Source: Zonotrichia leucophrys gambelii (lineage: Eukaryota > Chordata > Aves > Passeriformes > Passerellidae). Taken from it: a DNA stretch of 64,000 nucleotides. The stretch is from the NCBI RefSeq assembly GCF_028769735.1, contig NC_088188.1, forward strand, positions 1 to 64,000. Direction: 5' to 3'. Positions 10,999 through 23,532 of the stretch are shown in pieces. Each line of letters starts with the position of its first letter. Position 1 is the first letter of the stretch. The translations under genes and the position numbers were made by a program. Below the pieces are notes generated by a model. The model was not told the DNA's origin, did no database searches, and was given only the letters and a program-made list of their open reading frames with translations.

Positions 10999-11931
10999 TC
11001 AGTGTGCTAATTCCCTTCCTCCTGGAATCCTTTCTTGAGCTTGATGCCTATTAACCCTCTGGCATGTTATACATCCCCTAACTACTTGTTTTGCTATATC
11101 ATAAATTCCTGTACACATATACTTAATAGTCAACTGATCTACTAAGGCTTGGGTTCCCCAATGAGTCTGTTTATGCAACTGCTGCACTATCCTCTGAGCT
11201 ACAGATTTTGGCAGCACTTCCCTATCGTCTGGTAATTTTCGAATACCCTCGTTCTCTTTTATTCCCATTCTGTCTAATTTTCCCCTTTCCTGGGCTGTGA
11301 AGCTCAGGACACAAACTCTTTCATTATCTCGCATTCTCCTTGTTCCCTGCTCCTGGAATTTTCTGAGGGCAGCTTTCTTTGCTTCTCTGTCTGCTATGTT
11401 GTTTCCTCTGATCAGATGGGAGGGACCCTTTTGATGTCCTTTAACATGTACTATTGCTATTCTCTTTGGGCCTCTTAACGCTTGTAATACCTGAGTGATT
11501 AGTTCCCGATGTATTAATTCTTTTCCTTGGGAATTAATTAACCCTCTTTCTTCCCAAATTTTTCCAAAAGTATGTATCACTCCAAAGGCATACTTTGAAT
11601 CAGTATAGATGGTCCCAACCTTAGCTTCCAAGAATTTCAGAGCCCGCAATACCGCATAAAGCTCACAGGCCTGGGCTGACCAACTAGGACTCAGAGGTCC
11701 AGATTCTATTATTTCTAAATTTTCACCTCCCACAATGGCATATCCAGAGATTCGCTTTCCCTCAACAACCCTAGAGGAACCATCCACAAATAACTTTTCT
11801 CCCTCTTCCAGTTCTTCTTCTTCGAGATCCGGTCTAATTTTTGTTTGTTTCTCTATGATATGTAAGCAATCATGTGGATCTCCAAACAGGAATTCAGCAG
11901 GGTTTTGCAGAGAGGTGGTTTCAAGTATCAA
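10999..11931 (-). pseudogene. pol: ERV1 RNase H and integrase zinc domain
   Basis: The open stretch of about 310 residues has the RNase H acidic set: FVDGSS, CELYAV, YTDSKYAF and NNIADREAK. The integrase HHCC domain follows, with HKQTHWG and CITCQRVN. It lies in the same frame as RT, separated from it by a TAA near 11959. This is the best-preserved part of the provirus. Confidence 0.87.
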
Positions 11932-11958
11932 CTGAGGGGATGACAGTAAAATGCCCTC

Positions 11959-13001
11959 TTATTTCAAAAGTCTGGAGTCTGTTATCCATTTTTCTGCCTT
12001 TTGTTGTAATACTGCCCGTATATTATGGGGAGTATAGACTTTCAGTTCTCCTCCATAGGTAATTTTGAGAGCTTCCTCCACTAAGAGGGCTGTGGCTACT
12101 ATAATCTGCAAGCATGTTGGCCATCCCCTACTTACTGGATCCAGTAATTTAGAAATATATGCTACTGGTTTTCGACTGCTGGCCCAGTCCTGAGCCAGTA
12201 CCCCAAATGCTACTCCTGCCTCAGTATTAATGAACAAATATAAAGGTCTCCTAACATCGGGGAGGCTTAGCACCGGGGCATTAGCCAATTCCTCTTTTAG
12301 TTGTTCTAATGATTCATCATCCTTTTCAGTCCATTTAATCAAACCTTCAGTAGTTAGTTTTTCATACAAGAATTTTACCTTGCCACTAAAGTTTTCAATC
12401 CATTGTCTGCAGTACCCTACGAGACCCAATAGCTGTCTAATTTGTCTCTTATTTCTTGGGGGGGTAAGGGAGAGGATTCCCTTAGCCCTCTCTGGATCTA
12501 GTGTTTTAGTTCCTTTACTGAGTCCGTGTCCCAGGTACTTCACTTCTTCTTCTACGAATTGTAATTTATTTTTGGACACCTTCAGCCCCTGAATGCTCAA
12601 AAAGTTTAAAAGCTTAATGCTTTCTTCCCTAACTGCTTCCTCACTCTTTCCAGCTATTAACAGATCATTTACATATTGAACAAGGGTTATTCCCGGGTTT
12701 GGGGTATAGGTTTTCATTATCTGTTCTAATGCATGCCTAAATAAATTCGGGGACACAGTATATCCCTGTGGGAGCACGATCCACCTTAGTTGTTGCTTTC
12801 GGTGGGTATCGGGATCTTCCCATTCAAATGCAAAATAGTCCCTACATTCTTCCTTCAAGGGGCATGCCCAAAAGGCGTCTTTTAAATCTATAACACTATA
12901 CCATTGGTCATCAGGTTTCAATTGACTGAGCAATGTATGGGGGTTAGCTACTACAGGGAACCGGGCAATAGTTCTCTTATTTATTTCCCTTAAATCATGT
13001 A
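11959..13001 (-). pseudogene. pol: ERV1 reverse transcriptase
   Basis: RT motifs occur in order: DLREIN just after a TGA at about 13005, DLKDAFWACPL (first catalytic Asp), LPQGY, and YVND where the family has Y-x-D-D, so the second catalytic Asp is Asn. The connection region follows (KYLGHGLSKGTK, LLGLVGYCRQWI). Length and order match gamma-like Pol. The YVND change and the flanking stops make the enzyme dead. Confidence 0.87.
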
Positions 13002-13619
13002 TTAGTCAGTATTTTCCATCTGGATTTTTACAGGTAAGATGGGGATGTTGAAGGGAGACATACAAGGTTCCAAGAGCCCTTGTTGTATTAGCCATTCTAT
13101 TTCTGGTTTTAGTCCCCTTCGCCCATCGTCTGACCTGGGATATTGTTTTATCCTCACCGGGATTTCGGGGTTTTGGATAATAACTGTGAAAGGCTCCATA
13201 TTCAGTCTCCCTGCTGTGTCAGGGGTATACCAAACCTCCGGGTTTATCTTCTTCTTGTCAGTGGCCCGTAGGGGGCACAGTCTGACTTTCAACTGTTTTT
13301 CTTCAATATTTATATTTATTCCTAATTCCACCATTAAATCCCTACCTAATAAATTGTAATCAGCTTCAGGAACTAGTAGCAGGGATCCTATCCCTTTTTT
13401 TTTCTCTGATTCTATTAAGATATCTTTAATTACAGGAACCTTGAAGGATTCCCCTTTTGCCCCAATAACCTGTACTGTTAAAGGCGAAATCTTATATCCC
13501 GGGGGCAAAGACTGAACTGTTGATCTCTCGGCCCCCATGTCTACAAGGAACGTTATGGGGGTTTGCTGGGGACCCACTTTAAGTTTTACCAAGGGCTCTG
13601 ATGACATTTGAGTCCCCAA
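13002..13619 (-). pseudogene. pol: ERV1 protease and start of RT
   Basis: The frame follows gag without a shift, after the amber codon at 13641-13643. The protease has FLVDMGAERS where retroviral proteases have D-T/S-G, so the Thr/Ser is replaced, and it later has LLGRDLM. The RT lead-in (RIKQYPRSDDGRRGLKPEIE) follows. The arrangement suggests Gag-Pol was made by stop-codon readthrough, as in gammaretroviruses. Confidence 0.82.
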
Positions 13620-13640
13620 TAAATAGAGCCCTTGACCCCC

Positions 13641-15075
13641 CTAATCCTCTTTGAACATTTTCTCATCCCTAAGCCTCTTTCAACATTCCCTCTTCATGTG
13701 TCCTTTTCCACCACAGTAGTAGCACACCGTTCCTTCTCTCCCCCCCGCTGGGGGCCCTCCTAAATCCCGGGGACCCCTCCTCATGTCATTTCTTACCCGT
13801 GGCGGAGGGTTGTTTCGCTGTCCCTCCCTGACTGCTGCCACCATCATCCAAACTTGCCTTTTATGTGCTTCTTCCTCCCGTCTAACATATACTTTCTGAG
13901 CCTCCCTAAGCAATTCATCAAGTCCCCTGTCCTGCCAATCCTCTAACTTTCCTAATTTCTTTCGAACATCTTCCCACTATTTAGCTACAAACTGCGTTTT
14001 CAGGAGTGCTTGCCCCATAGGCGTCTCTGGATCCACCCCTGAGTATAACTGAAAACTCTTCCTTAATTTTTCCAGCCATTCAGTGGGGGTCTCATCCTTT
14101 CCTTGGCACTCTCTGAATGCCTTGCTTATATTTTGTCCCCGGGGCACAGCCTCTCGTATGCCCTGGATTATAATGGTGTTTAAGTCCTGCATATGACCAC
14201 GATGGTTGGGGTCCTGATTATTCCAATTGGGATTTTGCAAGGGCCATTTGACATCAGCCGCAGGACCTTGAACATGCTGGGCGTCCCAAATTCTCATTCC
14301 TGCCCTTCTAATCATTCCTCTCTCCTCTGTTGTAAATAGTATGCCTAGAATGGACTGTATCTCTACCCAAGTATATACATTTGGTCCCAGGAACTGATCC
14401 ACCCTTTCTGCTACTCCTATAGGGTCTTCTAATAATTTTCCCATCTCTTTCTTAAACTCACAGACATCTCCTGAGTTTAAGGGGACAGTGACAAACCCCA
14501 TCCCAGATTGAGGTCCTCCTAATGCTATCTCCCTAAGAGGGAACAACCCACTGTTCTCTCCTTCCTGTGACCTGTGTTTGTCAGGGGCTGATGCCAGAGG
14601 AATGTTTGGAAGGGATACAGGGAGGGGCTGGGGCTGGTAGTGGTATATATGGGGGAGGATAAATAGAAATCTCTTCCTCCACTCGGGACTTTTTCTTTCT
14701 ATCTTCCTCCCCTTGGCTTCCCTTAAGGGGGAGCAATCTAGTTATTTGTTCATTACTTCCTACCAACCACAATTTAGCATAAGCACTCTCCTCCAGGTTT
14801 TCTGGCTCTTTGGAATTCACATAGATATTCAGGGCTTGACAGACTCAGTCCTCAGAAGATCCAAAAACGGGCCAGTATATATTTCCTGCATCCAGTTTCT
14901 TACTCCCCCATACTACCATGCAATAATTTATCATTTTTGCTTTATCCTTCCCTCTTCTGGAGGGAAAATCATCCCAATACTTAATCATTAATCCTAACAG
15001 ACTATCCTTAGGTATTGGGGGTAACTGGGGGCCCTGCCCCATGGGGTCAGAAGGCTTGCTTTCCTTCTGCCCCAT
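13641..15075 (-). pseudogene. gag: ERV1 gag
   Basis: The ATG at 15075 starts MGQKESKPSDP (Gly-2, myristoylation type). The matrix helix is followed by a frame break near 14845. The next frame (14820-14581) holds the late motif IYPPPYIPLPAP. Capsid is open from 14546 to 13977, with FPLREIALGG at its start and the major-homology-like QGKDETPTEWLEKLRK. A TAG near 13980 precedes nucleocapsid, with one CCHC knuckle (CYYCGGKGHMKREC) ending at a further stop at 13680. The family amber codon lies at 13641-13643. At least three lesions inactivate it. An upstream GTG-type extension from 15111 was not used. Confidence 0.85.
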
Positions 15076-15090
15076 CTTCCAAGGCACCTC

Positions 15091-15117
15091 CACGCACACA
15101 CACACACACACACACTC
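15091..15117. repeat. (CA)n microsatellite
   Basis: A short run of CA repeats (cacacacacacacacacac) just upstream of the ERV1 gag start. Confidence 0.9.
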
Positions 15118-15435
15118 CCCTCAGTCGTGGCTCGCTCCCTCGTGGGCTATGAGAAACGCACTACTGGACGGTCCCTCTTGCCTCGTCCTGAGTTGGACAT
15201 CTCATTCACTGTGCCCTGGGATTCCAACCCAGTATACGGCAGTTCACCCGTATACTCATGCATCCTGCGTCTTCACTCGGATCTTCATGCACAAAGTTTA
15301 CAGGGTTACCGGTGTTTCCTTGCTTATTCTCGAATTTAGGTTCGTCGGTCCAAAGGGGGAGGTCGGTTGAGAAGATCAGGGCCACCAAAGGGGTGGGCCC
15401 CCCCCCCCAAATTCTCAAACCAACCCTGTCTCAGG

Positions 15436-15453
15436 ATCCGAGTCACGGCACCA
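15436..15453 (-). other. ERV1 primer-binding site, tRNA-His
   Basis: The minus strand reads TGGTGCCGTGACTCGGAT, which matches all 18 bases complementary to the 3' end of vertebrate tRNA-His. It lies 3 nt inside the 5' LTR edge at 15457, so it fixes the LTR boundary and the element's orientation. Confidence 0.95.
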
Positions 15454-15456
15454 AAT

Positions 15457-16060
15457 TGTGATAAACGAATCGACCAAATTTAAAAACCGTACAATTATCT
15501 TTATTATTATGCAAGCAAGAATAAGCAAGATTCAGCGCTGGGCGGCCAGGAGACCCCGCTCCTCTTAGGCGTGCACCTCCTCCCCTTAAAGTTCGCTTTT
15601 TATTGTCCTTTTTCTCTGGATTCCGGGATGACATGGTCCGTCTTCTGCGTGTGCTCCTCCAGTTGCTAGGGGTCTTTTTCTGCCTTCTGGTGGTTGTGGG
15701 ATGAAGGCCCCTAAGTCTTCCTCTTTTCCGCTTTCCTTATAAGGCATATCTATAAGTCTAATATTTTACAAGCTCAGCATTTTTGCAAGGTTAATAATTG
15801 TTACCATATGTGTTTCAGAAAGTCTCCTATATCTATGGGATGGAATTTTTGTGGACCAAGCAATTCTAGCAAGATTAGTAATTGTTACCAGATGTAGCTG
15901 TATCTGGTTACCAGAGGGGGGGTTTGTAACCCAAGCAGTTCCTTAAAAGTTTTCCCATACAGCCACATGGGTATCCTGCTTAAACAGGAGCTATTTAGCT
16001 ATTGTTTTATAATTTAAATTATCTAGCTATTAATGAACAAATACATTGTTACTTACTACA
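15457..16060 (-). repeat. ERV1 5' LTR
   Basis: 604 bp, TG...CA, pairing with 5868-6468. The two copies differ at many sites (for example the C-rich block near 15550 versus 5950). The sequence just outside is cctctgt, the reverse complement of acagagg outside the other LTR, rather than a direct target duplication. Confidence 0.92.
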
Positions 16061-16389
16061 CCTCTGTGCTCTCAGCCAGGCAGAAGCAGGCTCTGGATTC
16101 AGCCCTGGAGGACTGCAGGTGTTGGGGGTGGTATCCCACAGATATTCTGTGGGATATCTCCTCCAGGATGCAAGCTCCTCAGTGGAGGAGTGAATCCAGA
16201 AATGTGGCTGTGGTCGTTCTTCCTTATGGCTTCCCCCAGCCTTGCTATTCCCTTGCCCATTCCTGTGGGATATAGTGCAGGTTCAGGTGCCTCAGCACCA
16301 CCAAACCCTCCCTGAATTCACACCCCCGACCCTTGGGATTGTGATTGGGGATGGGGAGCTCGGCTCAGATATCCTGGGTGGTCCCTTTT
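16061..16389. other. Unannotated spacer
   Basis: Host flank between ERV1 and the zinc-finger pseudogene. I see no supported gene or repeat. Confidence 0.4.
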
Positions 16390-17985
<1,596 letters not shown>

Positions 17986-18122
17986 CAAGTTGCGAAGACA
18001 TCTGGCGGGTCTCTACATCATCTTGGATCCCAGTAGGCACCTGACTCAATGCTGGGGCAGGAACATCCATTGCGTCTCAGCTCCATATTGGAAACTCCTT
18101 GGGAAGAGCTGTTTTTTTACCT

Positions 18123-18450
18123 TGTCGTGGTTTGAAAGATGGGTGCCTGCTAAGGAAGGCAGGAGCCCTCCTTGGAATGTAAACCCCCTTCCTCTGAATT
18201 ATTAGAATCATGAAATTAAGGGGCTCTCAGGCAAAGATATGGCAATAGGAATAACAGTTCTTTACTGGTGTGTATAATAAAGCAAACAAAGAACAACTAC
18301 AGCACTGACAGAGGGTCTGCTGCACAAACCCACAGGGGCAGCTGATCCCGATGTGACGGGGCACCAGGGTAGCTATAGATCCAATGGTGTCAGGAACCCA
18401 CGTCTTAAGAGAGGAACCCACTTGCCGCGGCAAAAAGTCCAAATATGGAC
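18123..18450 (-). repeat. ERVL-type LTR fragment
   Basis: tgtcgtggtttgaaag and the following stretch (ctaaggaaggcaggagc..., gggctctcag, aacagttctttac) are the reverse complement of the ERVL LTR end at 61397-62079. The upstream limit is not defined. The region 18451-19010 shows no recognisable gene. Confidence 0.7.
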
Positions 18451-19010
18451 CACACTGGACAAATTCAGACCAGCCTTTTTATTTATTAGTACATCAGCCT
18501 CAGAACATTGTTAGATGTTAACAGCATGCTGGCCTAATGGAAAAATGCCCCCGAAGGTGGGGTAAAACGGAATGACATAAAACCATCTCAGTTTAGATTT
18601 CGACCAATCACACCAAAACAAGACATATTGACAAGCTTTCCATCCAACCTCATAAAACATACGTAATGGTAGTTAAAACAAAGACTGTTTCATAAGAAAC
18701 AAAGAACACGGTATTCACGGTAACCTTCTAAAGATATACATTAAATAAACTTGTTGCCATCCTAAAGCCAAATCTTCAAAGTCCTATTGTTATTTGTCAC
18801 GTCTACTGCTTGGGAAACTTTTCTGCTTGCTTGGGAAACTTTTCTGCTGTAACGGAACTTCGGGCCACATCCTGAGGCCTAAATACTCCTTTTTAACCAT
18901 TTCCTAAAAACCCTCTGACTTTATGGATTCCCACACCGATGCTCCAGCAGGGCTCAGGGAGCACCAGAGTGGGCTGGCAAGATGTATCAGCAGGCAGGGC
19001 ATGTGGGGAG

Positions 19011-20070
19011 TGAAAAACACCTTCAGTCTCCTGTGAAAATTTTAAAAGTTTAATAAAGAACAGTAGGAAACAAGGACCATATAGCAAAAGTTATTACAGC
19101 CAGGTGCATCTTGGCACTCAGCTGGGGATACCCCTTAAATACCTTTTCCCTTACACCAACCTTTTGCATATTCATAGACCCTCATGCATAGTAAGCATTT
19201 CCCCTAACCAGTTTACATGTTCTGAGAATTCCTTAGCCTATCTCGTCCTTGGATCTGCCGTTTTAGAGCATGAATGTTCCTGGCTTGTGGTTTTAGTCCT
19301 TTTTTATCATCATCTTCAGTTTTGGGTCTGGTCCACACTGCCTTCAGACAGTGGTTGCTGATAGTTAGCAGATCTGTAAAGGTGTCCTCATCCTGTGTTC
19401 ATTGTGTTAGGAAAATTCATCCACAAACATCAGAGATTTATGTCCAAAAAGGAGACAGAGGAGTCCTTTGACTTTATTTGAATAAAGGGAGAGGCCATGG
19501 GGCATTCCCCTGGGGTCTCTCAAAATTTTGGAGGATGCAGCCTCCTTTTTATCCCAATTTCCCTTCTCTCTTCCCCATTGGCTGTGGTGTTTGAGAGGCA
19601 CAGACTTCCTGAAATACCTGATACCAAAGATTTCCCTCTAATGAAGAATTTTAATTTTTAATTCTTATGGAATTTAGGGGTTTCCCTCATTGTTTCTTTC
19701 ATCTTTCAATGTCCAATTTCATTTATCAGCAAACCTAATTTCTTTTTTATTTGTAAAGGCAAATATCTTTTTCCATTTATCAGTGGAATCCTTCCCATGG
19801 TTTCTTTTATCTCTCAGTGCTAGTTTTGTTTACCAGCAGACCCACAGCTGGTTTGTAAAGACAAATCTACTGTTCCTCTCAATTGGATGTTATCCCAACC
19901 AAAGCAGGCATTTTAGCACAAGCATAATTTTATCAGGTATTTCACTCTATGTCTAACCTTAATTAGCAACAGGAATAGAAACTATATAGCAATGTTATTT
20001 TAACACCACAGATATAAAATCCATTTTTACATTTGTGAAAAGCCAGTATTATAATATGTATCTATACCAG
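19011..20070 (-). repeat. ERV3-family solo LTR, split by another LTR
   Basis: The left edge (tgaaaaacac... aaaagtttaataaag) and right edge (tttacatttgtgaaaagcca) resemble the two edges of the ERV3 LTR at 38458-39071, in the same orientation. The middle is interrupted by the LTR at 19405-19881. Sequence similarity is moderate, so this is an older relative rather than a close copy. Confidence 0.55.
19405..19881 (-). mobile_element. Solo LTR (family X), nested
   Basis: 477 bp ending TG...CA, with attg on both sides (19401-19404 and 19882-19885), a possible 4-bp target duplication. It is the inverted counterpart of 20348-20829. The shared sequence covers nearly the full length, including the cctttgactttatttgaataaa region. 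Confidence 0.75.
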
Positions 20071-20347
20071 GGGCGGCAGGGCAGGGAGAGCTGAGCTCAG
20101 GGTCCCAGGCAGATGGGGATGGGTCCCTCTCTCAGTGAGGTGGGTGTTAATAAGGTCCCAGTGCAGTCTCATAAGCAGAGGCTCACCCTGATTTGCAGAA
20201 AAAAGCCCACAATTTGCAGAAACTATAAAGCCAGTATGATCGATTTCAGCACTGGATGGTGCTCCCTAAGGACATAGGCACCCCCGAAAATTCCCAAGTC
20301 TATTTTACCTCTTAACTTGTTGCATATGCATAAAAGACATGTACATA

Positions 20348-20829
20348 TGAGAGGAATGTGGGATTGTCTTTACAAACCTACTGCGGGTCTGCTGCTAGAT
20401 AAAACCAGCGCTGAGAGATAAAAGAAACAATGGGAAGGATTCCACTGATCAATGGAAAAAGATACTTGCTTTTACAAATAAACTTTAGGGTTACTGATAA
20501 ATGAAATTGTACGTTGCAAGATGAAAGAAACAATAGAGGAAACCCCTAAATTCCATAAGATTTAAAATTTAAAAGAGGGGAGTTATATGTTAGAGGGAAA
20601 TCTTTGGTATCAGGCATTTTGGGAAGTGTCTACCTCTCAAGTACCTCAGCCAATGGGGGAAGAGAAAAGGGAAATTAGGATAAAAAGGAGGCTGCATCCT
20701 CCAAAATTTTGAGAGACTCCAGGGGAATGCCCCATGGTCTCTCCCTTTATTCAAATAAAGTCAAAGGACTCCTCTGTCTCTTTTCTGGACATAAACCTCT
20801 GATGTTTGTGGATTCATTTTCCTGGCACA
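20348..20829 (+). mobile_element. Solo LTR (family X), inverted copy
   Basis: Begins tgagaggaatg and ends near cctggcaca. It contains a plus-strand AATAAA at about 20754 (ttcaaataaagtc). It is the reverse complement of the element at 19405-19881, so the pair forms an inverted repeat with a 466-bp spacer. Target duplication is unclear (cata versus caca). Confidence 0.75.
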
Positions 20830-21971
20830 CATGTATTAAACTGTCTTATAAATTTTATGAGCCTGCCAGTTGTTTAGTCACGTAGTTGTAACCCAGATTC
20901 AGTTTTTCCATCTGCTTCAGCCCCCGGGTCGGTGTGGGAGCCCCCTCTCCTTATCTCTCTTCAGCTTGGATGTTTGCATTCCTTTCTAGGTAGCCTTGAA
21001 CCTCCTTTGTTTTCTCTGTAGGCTTTTTTGGGAGCACACAAGTTAACAGACTACAGGAGATTAAACAGCAGACTTCAGCTAAATCTAAAATTGGTTTCTA
21101 CCCCGAGTTAAATTTCTAACCCACAGCTGGAGAAGCAGCTCTGGGCTGGGCTCAGGAGAAACTCCCAAATAAGAGAAGTGCAGCCAGATGCCCTCCTCCG
21201 TGAGCTTGATCACATCTTTTGTTTTCTTAAGTATCCAGTTGTTAGTGTTTCCTAGCAATTCTCTAAGTAAAAAGGAGCAAAAGGACCCCCCAACATACCT
21301 TTGCACCCTAAAAATTCTGCTCTGTCCAATCGTTTCTTCTGGTGGCAACGAGCATAGCTGGATGATTCTTGGAGGTCCTTTCCAACCTCATTATTTTCCA
21401 TCTTTATCCCATCAAAACACTCAAAATGGAGGTAACAATAAAGAAATTAAACAAAGAGATCTAAAGCTGCACCACTTCACTGGAATTTGCAGCTGAATTG
21501 GGGGTTCAGAGCAATATCTAGGAGGATGTGGGTGTTGTAGGGCTGTGGGGCCACAATCTCCCACTGCTGTGCTGGCAGTTTGTCCCCCTGAGCCCGTCTG
21601 TTCTCCAGGAATTCTGGTTCTGTCCCAGTCCCTGGCTTGGGTCTCCCCATTTGGGCTGTCCCCCCAAAGTGCCCAAATCGCTGCTGAAGTGTCTGAGCTG
21701 CCCCTGGCTGGGGATGTTCCTGCCCACCAACCTCTCCTGGTCAGTGCCGGGGGAGTGGGAGAGGATTTGGGAGGTCCTGGGGGAATGGGGAGAGGCTTCT
21801 GTGGCTGTTGGGGTGTTTGTGGTGCTGGGAGGGGGTTTGGGGGGCTTTTGTGGCAGACTGTGAGGGGTATTTGAGGTCCTGGCTGGGCTGTGTGGCTTGG
21901 AGAGAATTTGGGTGGGTTTTGGGGGAGATGGGAGGGGGGATTTGGTGGACCTTAGGGCCATTTAGATTGCA
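20830..21971. other. Unannotated flank, G-rich to the right
   Basis: No supported gene. From about 21500 the plus strand becomes G-rich (ggtttgggggg-type words). Open frames there follow composition and show no recognised domain. Confidence 0.4.
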
Positions 21972-21976
21972 GGGAG

Positions 21977-22651
21977 TGTTATGAACAAAAATTCGGTTAA
22001 TATTTTTTGTGAGAAAAAGTTACAAAAAGGCAGCCAGATCACTGTCCCTGCCTAGGTTCTGCATGTTTTGTCATGGTAATCACGGGTCTTTGTAGCTTAT
22101 CGCTCTCTTTGTATTAGTAAAAGCCCTGGCTAGGGTGAGGTAATGGCCCTTCCCCGAGGCTAAGGTGTACTTTTCCCAGCATAGTGAAGACACCTGAGTG
22201 GGTGGGGGAAGTTATGCAAAGTGACTCCAGGACCAGCATGCTTTTTGGGACCCCGACTCCAAACGCACAGAGAAAACCCCAAAAACAACGAGCCAAATAA
22301 GAGTTGAGAGACTAAAGTGATGTCTGGACATGAGGAGCCGAGTGCTGAGCCTGCAGAGATGCGGAGTCCCTCTCGCCCTGACCATGGGAGTCGTCCCCGG
22401 CGGTGAGACCGAGCCACCTGAGCCAGGAGGGACAACATCTGACGGGGGACACCACGCCCTAAAGGATCCCACGAGGACCGGATCCCCGAGCTCTGCCCCT
22501 AGAGGACAAATCTGCGCATATCCTCCTCCTCTGAGTCACCCTGGGAGACACGACGACGGGGACTGCAGAGCTGCCGAGCTGCCCAATCCTGAGCTGATCA
22601 CTTTTAATAAAGGCATTAAAAAGGAGAAGTCTCCTGGCCCTGTTTATTTCA
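21977..22651 (+). repeat. ERV2a 5' LTR
   Basis: 675 bp, TGTTATGAAC...TTTATTTCA. AATAAA is at 22606-22611, about 40 bp before the LTR end, so R/U5 is very short. The open frame at 22330-22839 across the LTR edge is treated as chance. Confidence 0.93.
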
Positions 22652-22653
22652 GC

Positions 22654-22671
22654 TGGGAGCTCATCTGGCAT
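22654..22671 (+). other. ERV2a primer-binding site, tRNA-Pro-like
   Basis: tgggagctcatctggcat matches 14 of 18 positions of the tRNA-Pro primer site. Some of the differences are G-to-A, in line with the rest of this provirus. ERV2b has 16 of 18 at the same place. Confidence 0.75.
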
Positions 22672-23040
22672 AGCCACGCCGCAAGAAGACTCAAGACTGG
22701 CCATCTTGGACTTCAGGACAGCTGGCTACCAGGACAAGAGGGATCAGCTCAGGACCAGCGACGCAGAGGAGCACCGGAGCACCGGACTAGTGAGAAACCC
22801 AGTGGCGGGAGCGGGAGACGTGCGCATGTGTGTGAATGAGACAAGGCCGGCAGCCGGACCCTCGACCTGAGAGTGGACCCCTCAATGCCGCGTTTCCAGA
22901 CTCCTGCAAAGGGGCCGGCCGGAAACAGGGAGAAGCAAGTGGAATTAGCGTGAGTCAGTTGTCTCCCAAGAGGGAATAAAGGGCCCCCCCCCCGGGTGTG
23001 CAGAGGCAATATTTGTATGAGTGGCACGCACGCAAAGTAA

Positions 23041-23430
23041 GTCCTGACAGAGGGAAGTCAGGCAGATTTGTAAGTCTCGAGAAAGATTCGTGTAAGATTT
23101 GTCAGTCCCGAGAAAGATTCGAGTAGCTCACAAGCCCTGCAGGCAAAAGTAAATCCTGACACTGGAGTCAGGCACAAACCCCAGCGAAGGAGGCTGTGGT
23201 TTGCTTTTAAGTCCTGATATGGTGAAGCCTAAAAATTGGCGGGTTAGGCAAACTAAAAATCAGGCAGTTGTTTTTCCTGACTGAGGGAGTCAGGCACGAC
23301 CCAGATTCTTAAGGGCGAGTCTTCGTGTGTTCAAGTCCCGATAGATGTAAGACCTGACGTTAAGAAAGTTGAGCAATCAAGAGATCGGGCAGTTGTTTCA
23401 GTATAAAGTCCTGAGCATCAGGCAGAAATT
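23041..23430 (+). promoter_or_regulatory. ERV2a leader with repeated small hairpins
   Basis: The untranslated leader carries a series of short inverted repeats: cctgacagagggaagtcagg near 23043, cctgacactggagtcagg near 23156, cctgactgagggagtcagg near 23277 and cctgagcatcagg near 23411. A related cccgag/ttcgag pair lies near 23107. The matching hairpins occur in ERV2b (34500-34930). The position between primer site and gag suggests an RNA packaging or dimerisation role. That role is inference. Confidence 0.5.
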
Positions 23431-23532
23431 TGAAGTTCAGTAGAAGAAGCTGAAGCTCCTCAAAGAAAGTTTTTTTGAAATTACCAGTCAGTAAGGGCAC
23501 CTTTGAGACTTGTTACTGTTAAGACCTGTAAA

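Larger units (their letters stand above)
5868..16060 (-). mobile_element. ERV1: complete class I provirus with two LTRs
   Basis: A full-length provirus of about 10.2 kb on the minus strand. The order from the 5' end is LTR, tRNA-His primer site, gag, pro, RT, RNase H, integrase, a cysteine-rich extra frame, env, polypurine tract, LTR. Gag begins MGQ (myristoylation type), carries a PPPY late motif and one CCHC knuckle. Pol follows Gag in the same frame after an amber codon, and integrase has a GPY motif; all three are gamma-like traits. The LTRs differ visibly at many sites, so the insertion is not recent. Each gene is broken by a few stops or frameshifts, and env also by a nested LTR. Confidence 0.93.

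Noticed and set aside
22330..22839. 169-codon frame across the ERV2a LTR edge
   Set aside because: It overlaps the LTR, polyadenylation signal and primer site. The equivalent in ERV2b is not open in the same way.
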